Assembly: GCA_001828445.1 (NCBI GenBank)
Contig: MHYJ01000012.1
Span: 1-7,563 of the forward strand
Source of the DNA: Planctomycetes bacterium RBG_16_43_13
GTDB lineage: Bacteria; Planctomycetota; MHYJ01
Reading direction: 5' to 3'
Length of the DNA stretch: 7,563 nucleotides
Part shown: in pieces, positions 1-5,479 of the stretch
Layout: each line of letters opens with the position of its first letter
How positions within the stretch are numbered: the first letter of the stretch is position 1
Notes under the pieces: model-generated
Databases searched by the model: none
Told to the model about the DNA's origin: nothing
The model's input: only the letters and a program-made list of their open reading frames with translations
Translations under genes and position numbers: made by a program

Positions 1-1022
1 TCATCAAGTTTCAGCCCGACTAATGACTCAAGTGCAGTATCAAGCCCTCCAGCCCTACCCTCGAGCCAGGGTGCTATAACCTCTTCGCGTAGTTCACCAT
101 CTTTTGAGAGTACAACCGCCCTTTCTATAATATTACCAAGTTCCCTCACATTACCGGGCCAGGCATATTCCAGAAGCAGTTTCATAATATTCTTTGGCAC
201 TGTCCTTGGTGCTGATTTACCACAGAACCTCTTTAAGAAATGCTCTACAAGTTGTGGTATGTCATCTTTTCTATCTCTTAAAGACGGAAGATAAAGAGGA
301 ACAACGTTTAACCGATAATATAAGTCCTCTCTAAATAGCCCTTTAGAAATCGCCTGCCTTAAATCCCTATTTGTAGTAGCAAGGACTCTCACATCAGCCC
401 TCCTTGGCTCACTATTCCCGACCCTTTCGTATGTCTTCTCTTGCAATACCCTGAGAAGTTTCGCCTGTAAATCTAAGTCAATCTCGCTAACCTCATCAAG
501 TAGAAGTGTTCCTCCCTCTGCAAGTTCAAATCTGCCTCTCCTCATCTTATCAGCACCTGTAAAGGCACCCTTCTCGTGTCCGAAGAGTTCGCTCTCAAGT
601 AAGCCAGCTGACAACGCCGCACAGTTCACGCATAGGAACGGTTTATCTTTTCTACGGCTCAACCTGTGTATAGTCCGTGCCACAACTTCCTTGCCTGCTC
701 CGCTCTCTCCTGTGATGAGAACTGTTGAGTCCGTCTCAGCGACTTTCTTTATGGTATCATATATGGCTTTCATCCTATCGCTCGAGCCCCAAACATACTC
801 CACATCTTCTTCCTCGCTGAGCAGCGCCTTCAGGTATTCTATCTGTGTAGTTAGCTCTCTATTTCTATCTTCAATCTCTTTATAGAATCTATCCATCTTC
901 TCTTGAATACCTTTATTATTCTCCAGAAGTTTAGGAGTAACATCATCAAATGACTTCATCAAGTCCTCGAGCTCTTTTGCCCTGGCTATGTAGTGTTCGA
1001 GTTTCGCCTTATCACTTTCCAT
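1..1022 (-). CDS. Sigma-54-dependent transcriptional activator (bEBP), coiled-coil N-terminus, no receiver domain; C-terminus off window
   Basis: Reading leftward from the ATG at 1022 gives 340 residues with no stop before the window edge. The central AAA+ domain is complete: Walker A GESGAGKE (105-112), the sigma-54-contacting GAFTGA loop (152-157), Walker B GTLLLDE (171-177), sensor I ATTNRDL (215-221) and sensor [10 protein letters not shown] (288-295). Such proteins hydrolyse ATP to remodel RNA polymerase-sigma-54 at -24/-12 promoters. Residues 1-75 are charged and heptad-like, probably coiled coil; no receiver, GAF or PAS domain is visible. The last visible residues (LVGLKLD) are where a linker to a Fis-type helix-turn-helix usually begins, so that DNA-binding domain probably lies outside the window. 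The start follows the upstream stop by 3 nt in the same frame. The only purine-rich site (AAGGA, 1036-1040) is 13 nt away, so translational coupling is likely. The family call is firm; the target genes are unknown. A flagellar regulator of FlrC/FlgR type is possible because of the FlgN-like neighbour. Confidence 0.95.
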   Translation of the reverse strand, partial: MESDKAKLEHYIARAKELEDLMKSFDDVTPKLLENNKGIQEKMDRFYKEIEDRNRELTTQIEYLKALLSEEEDVEYVWGSSDRMKAIYDTIKKVAETDSTVLITGESGAGKEVVARTIHRLSRRKDKPFLCVNCAALSAGLLESELFGHEKGAFTGADKMRRGRFELAEGGTLLLDEVSEIDLDLQAKLLRVLQEKTYERVGNSEPRRADVRVLATTNRDLRQAISKGLFREDLYYRLNVVPLYLPSLRDRKDDIPQLVEHFLKRFCGKSAPRTVPKNIMKLLLEYAWPGNVRELGNIIERAVVLSKDGELREEVIAPWLEGRAGGLDTALESLVGLKLD

Positions 1023-1025
1023 AAT

Positions 1026-1478
1026 CTACACACCGTCCTTATCAACAAACCTATTATCGCTTTTATCGCCACTATCGTAAGCGTTTCGCGCCTGCTTCTT
1101 TACGCGTAGTGATTTTATCTCTTCAGATGTACTATCTCTCCTACCCTCCAATATATTTCTGCCCTCCTCTTCAAGTGCAACAAGCGTCTTTAATATATTG
1201 CTTATTTCGTCAACTATGTCCTCTACCCTTCCCCTAAGAGCAGGATCTATGGATTGACGTATCTCATTCCAGCTACTCTTAACGGTGGAGACATTACGTT
1301 CTATATCCTCTATATCCTTTAATATAACGCTCTTACGTTCTAATAGCTTCAAGAGATTGGAAGTATTATTATCAGTAATAGTTTTTTTCTGCTCTTCTGC
1401 TATAGCAGTCATCTCAATATACTTATCCTTCTCGAGGTTTAACTGACTTATAAATTCTTCTATGTTTATATCTGCCAT
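1026..1478 (-). CDS. Small coiled-coil protein, FlgN-like export chaperone (tentative)
   Basis: A 150-residue hydrophilic protein with no signal peptide or membrane segment, so probably cytoplasmic. Most of residues 5-125 is helical with heptad-like leucine spacing (for example NLLKLLERKSVILKDIEDIE, 41-60), giving a likely helical-hairpin or coiled-coil fold. The polar tail has a Tyr (134), then a short Gly/Ser/Asp-rich stretch, then NRFVDKDG. This resembles the tail of FlgN-family chaperones, which carry flagellar hook-filament junction proteins to the export apparatus. Size (FlgN is about 140-165 residues), helical pattern and tail agree, but the family is weakly conserved and any short coiled-coil protein can mimic it. 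I chose the ATG at 1478 over one at 1526. It lies 2 nt after the TPR gene's stop and has AGGA (1487-1490) 8 nt upstream, whereas 1526 would overlap the TPR gene by 46 nt. The stop is in frame with the next gene's start (TAG-ATT-ATG). Confidence 0.6.
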   Translation of the reverse strand: MADINIEEFISQLNLEKDKYIEMTAIAEEQKKTITDNNTSNLLKLLERKSVILKDIEDIERNVSTVKSSWNEIRQSIDPALRGRVEDIVDEISNILKTLVALEEEGRNILEGRRDSTSEEIKSLRVKKQARNAYDSGDKSDNRFVDKDGV

Positions 1479-1480
1479 AG

Positions 1481-3853
1481 CTAAAGTCCTATCTCTACTT
1501 TTAGGTCGTTCAAACGGGATTCCCAAAACTCTACTCCGAAGCCACGGGGTGCCTCTTTATAAGCATCTCTTTTACTTTCGAGGGTATTTTTAGCATTCTC
1601 ATACCACAATTTTGCTTCATCATTTTTACCCATTTTCAGATAGCATCTACTAATACCTATAAGACCCCAGATACGTTCCTTGTCTGCAGAATATTTTCTG
1701 TATGCACTGTCATATGCCTTACGGGCGTCTGGGTAGTTTCCAGTATTAAAAAGCATATCGCCTATATTAAAATACGACTGCTTTAACATCTCTTTTTCTT
1801 CCCCGTTTAACTCATTATATACAACTAAACCAAATTCTACAGCACTTCTAAAATGTTTTAATGCATCCGCCCATTGATTTTCGTCTGAATATGTTTTAGC
1901 AAGATAGAACATAGCCCCTAAACCAAGCCCATCCGGTTTACTATTTGTTCCAACGTTTGACACATATCGTTCTACGAATTCAGAAAATGTAGTGCGAGCG
2001 TTTGAAATAACATTAGTTACGTTCTTCATCATATTCTCATTCTTGCTCGACAATGCATCTCTTCTCTGTTTACTGGCAATCAAGTAGTATGTTACACCCT
2101 TTAGATATAAAGCACGCCGCCATTCATCAGACAATGGATTAGCATCATAGAGCCCCTGTTCGTCCTGCAACAAACGATTAAACTCCTCTATGGCAAGTTG
2201 ATACCTCCCAAGTTCCATAAGTATCTTACCCTTTTCTAATATTGCCTTTCTCGTGTAGTCGCTGAATTTATTAAAGTTAGCTATGCACTTATTAAATGCC
2301 TTTAGCGCATCTGGCGCCGATGGGTCCTTCGCCTCATAAATCCCATTTAGTTTCAGAGACAATCCCTCCATAAAAACGCCGTACTGTGGATTAAGGTTAT
2401 AGTGCGAATATATCCCATAGTTTTCCGCTGCGTTTATGTAATACTTGCCTGTAAAGAAGGCATCAGCCGCATCTCTATATGCGGATGCCTTCTCGTTATC
2501 TGACAACTCAGAAATCCCCACTATATCCAGATACTTTAATGCACTCTTCATATAGTAACTATTAGCTATATTATACATCTTAACTGCCTCGTTCTCCAAT
2601 CCCGCTCCAAGTTGCTCATCCCCTAATCTCGTATAATGGCTTGCAATTCTTTTATACACCTCTGATGAATCCCTAAAATACACCAAATTACTCGGATAGA
2701 GCCGTTCAATCTCCTTAAGTATATCAACATACCTAACAAGTTTCTCTACGTTACTCTCGGCAGTCAAAACTTCTTTTAACATATCCCTAAATGCTGGGAC
2801 ATCAAATTCATACTTATCTAACATTATGGTAGTAATTATCCCGCGTAAACCAGCGACAATGTATTCCAATGATTCGTCTCTCTTATTAGAGAACAAATAT
2901 CTACCGGCTGACAGATTGGCTATAGGGGAGAGAAGTGAACCGGTTTGTATTAGTTTCTGGTATTGAGCTATAGCTCTCATATCTCTACCTTTAAGATATG
3001 TCTCACCTAAAAAATAAGTTGCCTCATCTGCCAAACTTTTTTCTGTCAAGCCAGTAAGTGCAGTTATGAGGTCTTGCTCTGCCTTGTCCAATATACCTTG
3101 CTTCAGATATAGTTTACCTCTTTCAAGATACAGTAATGGCATTTTGGGGGAATCTTTATATGTCTTCTCTATGGCATCTAATATATCCGATGCACCCCTA
3201 TATTTGTTATGAAGACGTAGGCATCTTGCCTTTACTAAATGCCCATCTATCCTTTCCGCCTCAGATGCTACTGCGAGAAATTTATCTATATATTCAAATG
3301 ACTGTTTTAACCTTGTAACTTCATCCTCTGGTGTAACCGTTCTATAGAGTGCGTAACTGATTGCGATATCTAACAAGATGCTTGGCTGATATTTGTCTCC
3401 TACAGTTAGCGATTTGAATATCTCTATTGATTTATCAAGGGAATTATTGTCTCTCAAAATATAGGCAACCTCAAGTAACGAGGCATCAACCTTAGATTTC
3501 TCAAAACCATATTCAGCGGCGCTCTTGAGATTACTGATAGCACTATTTAAATTAGGTGCGAAAAATCCTTTTTCCTTAGTCACGTCTATATCAATTCGTG
3601 CCAATAAATAATATGCCTCGGCAACGAAGTTACTGCTGGGATGTCTCTCGACGAAAGCGGCTATGCCTTTTTTAGCATCATCATAATAAGCGTTGGAAAT
3701 AAAATACTTTACGCTCTCTAACTCATCGCGTTCCATTGCCTCAAGACGTGCCCTAGTAGGTATATATGGATATATGAAAAGAAGTGAGAAAAGTGCTACA
3801 AATGAAAGGATTACATTCCACTCGTGGAGAACAAAATCCTTAATCCTCTTCAT
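1481..3853 (-). CDS. Large N-terminally membrane-anchored TPR-repeat protein
   Basis: A 790-residue protein. A basic N-terminus (MKRIKDF) is followed by one hydrophobic segment (about 13-31, VILSFVALFSLLFIYPYIP) with no clear cleavage site. This is best read as a signal anchor that leaves the rest in the periplasm. The remainder is an almost wholly helical solenoid of TPR-like repeats. Clear ones are near 45-90, 238-270 (LYLERGKLYLKQGILDKAEQ), 537-565, 645-675, 692-722 (NIGDMLFNTGNYPDARKAY) and 728-757. The middle (340-530) is more diverged. No catalytic motif is visible, so a scaffold or assembly role is likely. The first repeats recall the tol-pal/BamD type of outer-membrane-associated TPR, but the length and single anchor do not fit BamD. 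The start is firm, with GGAG 8 nt upstream. The gene lies 39 nt after the merR-like gene and 2 nt before the FlgN-like gene, inside the operon. I do not recognise a named gene. Confidence 0.9.
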   Translation of the reverse strand: MKRIKDFVLHEWNVILSFVALFSLLFIYPYIPTRARLEAMERDELESVKYFISNAYYDDAKKGIAAFVERHPSSNFVAEAYYLLARIDIDVTKEKGFFAPNLNSAISNLKSAAEYGFEKSKVDASLLEVAYILRDNNSLDKSIEIFKSLTVGDKYQPSILLDIAISYALYRTVTPEDEVTRLKQSFEYIDKFLAVASEAERIDGHLVKARCLRLHNKYRGASDILDAIEKTYKDSPKMPLLYLERGKLYLKQGILDKAEQDLITALTGLTEKSLADEATYFLGETYLKGRDMRAIAQYQKLIQTGSLLSPIANLSAGRYLFSNKRDESLEYIVAGLRGIITTIMLDKYEFDVPAFRDMLKEVLTAESNVEKLVRYVDILKEIERLYPSNLVYFRDSSEVYKRIASHYTRLGDEQLGAGLENEAVKMYNIANSYYMKSALKYLDIVGISELSDNEKASAYRDAADAFFTGKYYINAAENYGIYSHYNLNPQYGVFMEGLSLKLNGIYEAKDPSAPDALKAFNKCIANFNKFSDYTRKAILEKGKILMELGRYQLAIEEFNRLLQDEQGLYDANPLSDEWRRALYLKGVTYYLIASKQRRDALSSKNENMMKNVTNVISNARTTFSEFVERYVSNVGTNSKPDGLGLGAMFYLAKTYSDENQWADALKHFRSAVEFGLVVYNELNGEEKEMLKQSYFNIGDMLFNTGNYPDARKAYDSAYRKYSADKERIWGLIGISRCYLKMGKNDEAKLWYENAKNTLESKRDAYKEAPRGFGVEFWESRLNDLKVEIGL
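1487..1490 (-). promoter_or_regulatory. Ribosome binding site deciding the FlgN-like gene start
   Basis: AGGA on the minus strand lies 8 nt before the ATG at 1478, inside the last codons of the TPR gene. It supports 1478 as the start over the longer frame from 1526, and it suggests coupled translation of the two genes. Confidence 0.6.
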
Positions 3854-3856
3854 TTT

Positions 3857-3865
3857 CCCCTCTCC
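3857..3865 (-). promoter_or_regulatory. Strong Shine-Dalgarno sequence of the TPR gene
   Basis: On the minus strand the purine run GGAGAGGGG ends 3 nt before the ATG at 3853; its GGAG core is 8 nt from the start codon. It is the best ribosome binding site in the window. The merR-like and yvcK genes, by contrast, have none that I can see. Confidence 0.75.
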
Positions 3866-3892
3866 AAATACGACAAACTACAAACAATTATA

Positions 3893-4147
3893 CTACTTTA
3901 AGCCCCTCTTTGATACCCTTGCCTTCTTATCCAGAATATTCTTCACCTCACGTAATGACCTATGACGTTTTAACATCTCTATCGTCTGAATCCTCTCAAA
4001 AACACCCTCAGGGTATAATCTATGCCCCGATTCTGTCCGCTCTTCTTCATTGATTAAACCAAGCATCGTATAGTTATGAATTGTCTGCCGAGATAAGCCC
4101 GTGTATCTCATCACCTCTCCTATTCTAAACAGTTTCTTATACGTCAT
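3893..4147 (-). CDS. Minimal MerR-type helix-turn-helix regulator (DNA-binding domain only)
   Basis: An 84-residue protein that is almost entirely a MerR-family winged helix-turn-helix. FRIGEVMRYTGLSRQTIHNY (7-26) covers the HTH with the typical Arg-Tyr-Thr-Gly start. LGLINEEER (29-37) is the usual turn after it, and SGHRLYPEGVFERIQTI (40-56) matches the conserved wing and the arginine-tyrosine motif. It stops about where classical MerR proteins begin their dimerisation helix and effector-binding domain, so no metal or drug sensor is present. The basic tail (KKARVSKRGLK) may add DNA contacts. The ATG at 4147 is the only possible start: an in-frame TAA lies 9 nt upstream. No Shine-Dalgarno sequence is visible. 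As the first gene of the leftward operon, with an inverted repeat 8 nt before its start, it probably controls its own operon. The fold is near certain; the target and signal are unknown. Confidence 0.9.
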   Translation of the reverse strand: MTYKKLFRIGEVMRYTGLSRQTIHNYTMLGLINEEERTESGHRLYPEGVFERIQTIEMLKRHRSLREVKNILDKKARVSKRGLK

Positions 4148-4154
4148 ACGACAT

Positions 4155-4181
4155 TATTAAGTTATTTGATATAACTTAATA
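4155..4181 (-). repeat. Perfect 11-bp inverted repeat, candidate operator of the merR-like operon
   Basis: The arms TATTAAGTTAT and ATAACTTAATA are exact reverse complements around a 5-nt centre (TTGAT). The dyad lies between the extended -10 element (4183-4191) and the merR-like start (4147), so it would cover the transcription start of that promoter. The position suits a repressor or autoregulatory operator for the dimeric regulator encoded just downstream. The other reading is a hairpin at the extreme 5' end of the mRNA. The dyad is seen directly; which protein binds it is inference. Confidence 0.65.
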
Positions 4182-4182
4182 T

Positions 4183-4191
4183 ATTATAGCA
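4183..4191 (-). promoter_or_regulatory. Extended -10 promoter element (P2) for the leftward operon
   Basis: The minus strand reads TGCTATAAT, an exact match to the extended -10 consensus TGnTATAAT. The hexamer 17 bp upstream (ATGTAT) is a poor -35, as is common for extended -10 promoters. The start site would be near 4176, inside the inverted repeat, giving a leader of about 30 nt before the ATG at 4147. Confidence 0.5.
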
Positions 4192-4258
4192 CGCAAACCT
4201 GCAAAATACATACTCTTTCTTACAAAAAACTGGGCATTCCCTAAAATCAGAGTTGTAA

Positions 4259-4287
4259 TTTATAATTTATAAAATACAATTTGTCAA
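4259..4287 (-). promoter_or_regulatory. Sigma-70-type promoter (P1) for the leftward operon
   Basis: The minus strand reads TTGACA (4287-4282), a 17-bp AT-rich spacer, then TATAAA (4264-4259). This is a consensus -35 and a 5-of-6 -10 at ideal spacing. The start site would be near 4252, about 105 nt before the merR-like ATG, and the transcript would carry the inverted repeat as an 11-bp hairpin in its leader. Confidence 0.55.
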
Positions 4288-4439
4288 GTATATTACTACA
4301 TTATCTATTAAAAATCCTACTTTAGCAGCGTCTTTCTATATAAAATAAAAGCTACTATATATAGCCAAGAATGATGTCGATATATCAACATATAGTGCTT
4401 TAGGGTAATATTCGGTGTAACAACTGAAATATTCAATCA

Positions 4440-4468
4440 TTGACATAGAAAATTTATTAAGATAAACT
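4440..4468 (+). promoter_or_regulatory. Sigma-70-type promoter for yvcK
   Basis: TTGACA (4440-4445), a perfect -35, is followed by a 17-bp spacer and TAAACT (4463-4468), a 4-of-6 match to TATAAT. The predicted start site is near 4474-4476, only 2-4 nt before the ATG at 4478. The mRNA would be leaderless or nearly so, which agrees with the lack of a Shine-Dalgarno sequence. Confidence 0.55.
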
Positions 4469-4477
4469 CGCATCCTA

Positions 4478-5479
4478 ATGAAGAAGCCCAACATCGTTTG
4501 TATAGGAGGTGGAACAGGCCAGTCGGTTGTATTAAAGGGGCTATCTAAATATCCTTTCAACATAACAGCCATAGTGGGCGTAACAGATAACGGCGGACAC
4601 AGTGGCGTATTGCGACGCGCATTAAATATACCGCAGGTAGGCGATATAAGAAACTGCATCACTGCACTTGCTGACAAAGATAACACACTATCTCAGCTAA
4701 TTCAGTATAGGTTCTCGGAAGGTAAATTAGAAGGCGTAAATCTTGGTAATATGATTTTTGCCTGTCTAATAAGGATAACCGGCTCGCTATACGAAGCGAT
4801 AAATGAAATTTCCAGAATGTTAGACCTCTCCTACCGTGTGATACCTGTCTCAAACGGCTACGCAGATATATGTGCAACCCTCGTTAACGGCAAGACAATC
4901 TGCGGGGAGTGGGAAATTATAAAACGAAAACCGAGAACAGCGATAAAGCAGCTATTCCATAAGCCGATTATTCCCTGCCTTTCAGAATGTAAATCTGCTA
5001 TAAAAAAAGCAGACACAATAATTTTCTGCCCTGGTTCACTTCAGACGGGTATTATCTCTACACTCTTGGTTAAAGGAGTAAGGGAAACCATCAGGAATTC
5101 TAAAGCAACACTTATACAGATATGCAACATTATGACACAACCGGGACTTACGGATGGGTTTACTGCTAAAGACCATATCCAATTACTCTCAAAATATCTT
5201 GGCAGGAAGCCAGACCATTTCATTATAAATACTGAAAAACCACCACCTATTTTGCTAAAAATATATAATCGCTCCGGTTCAACACCTGTAGAAAGCGATA
5301 GCTCGAGAATAGAAGACGTAAAAATTATCACCACCCCGCTTGTGGAGCACCCATCTAAAAAAACATTAGCTCTTTACCATCGTAGTGGGAAGGGCTTACT
5401 CGCAGGTCCTCACTACATCAGACACGATGCCGACAAGTTAGCAACTACACTAATAAGTATAATAAAAGCAAGTGTCTAA
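4478..5479 (+). CDS. yvcK: YvcK/CofD-like protein (gluconeogenesis factor family)
   Basis: A 333-residue cytoplasmic protein with the expected length and motifs of the YvcK family: the N-terminal nucleotide-binding GGGTG (10-14), TDNGGHSG (37-44), GDIRNC (55-60), GNMIFA (90-95), CPGSLQTGI (184-192) and CNIMTQPGLTDGFTAKDH (216-233). YvcK homologues bind UDP-sugars such as UDP-GlcNAc and help direct carbon to peptidoglycan precursors, especially on gluconeogenic substrates; the biochemical activity is not settled. It lacks the features of a true CofD (2-phospho-L-lactate transferase) pathway context, since no F420 genes are near. The start is fixed: an in-frame TAA lies at 4463-4465 and no other start codon follows before 4478. 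No Shine-Dalgarno sequence is present. The gene stands alone, divergent from the merR-like operon and convergent with the TonB receptor, with stop codons overlapping by 4 nt. Usual partners (rapZ, whiA) are not in view. Confidence 0.93.
   Translation: MKKPNIVCIGGGTGQSVVLKGLSKYPFNITAIVGVTDNGGHSGVLRRALNIPQVGDIRNCITALADKDNTLSQLIQYRFSEGKLEGVNLGNMIFACLIRITGSLYEAINEISRMLDLSYRVIPVSNGYADICATLVNGKTICGEWEIIKRKPRTAIKQLFHKPIIPCLSECKSAIKKADTIIFCPGSLQTGIISTLLVKGVRETIRNSKATLIQICNIMTQPGLTDGFTAKDHIQLLSKYLGRKPDHFIINTEKPPPILLKIYNRSGSTPVESDSSRIEDVKIITTPLVEHPSKKTLALYHRSGKGLLAGPHYIRHDADKLATTLISIIKASV

Larger units (their letters stand above)
4148..4477. other. AT-rich divergent intergenic region between the merR-like gene and yvcK
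   Basis: These 330 bp hold no convincing gene. They are visibly more AT-rich than the flanking genes. They contain the two leftward promoter candidates, the inverted repeat and the rightward yvcK promoter. Between about 4290 and 4435 I see only a weak dyad (CTATATA at 4336-4342 with TATATAG at 4358-4364) and nothing else I can name. Confidence 0.7.

Noticed and set aside
193..210. Sequence resembling a -24/-12 sigma-54 promoter (TTGGCAC, 5 nt, TTGGT) on the plus strand
   Set aside because: The -12 element has GG where GC is nearly invariant, and the site is inside and antisense to the sigma-54 activator gene with no gene start downstream of it in that direction.
1479..1526. Longer form of the FlgN-like protein starting at 1526
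   Set aside because: It would overlap the TPR gene by 46 nt and add 16 residues unlike the rest, while the ATG at 1478 has AGGA at good spacing right after the TPR stop.
4281..4309. Second rightward promoter with TTGTCA at 4281-4286
   Set aside because: The hexamer at 17-bp spacing (TCTATT) is a poor -10, and the TTGTCA is better explained by the TTGACA of the leftward promoter on the opposite strand.
4336..4364. Dyad CTATATA...TATATAG upstream of yvcK
   Set aside because: Seven-base arms of simple AT sequence 15 nt apart are expected by chance in so AT-rich a region.
4336..4686. Leftward open frame of 116 codons overlapping the yvcK start
   Set aside because: It is the antisense of the conserved N-terminal YvcK motifs, its other part lies in AT-rich intergenic DNA, and its protein resembles nothing I know.
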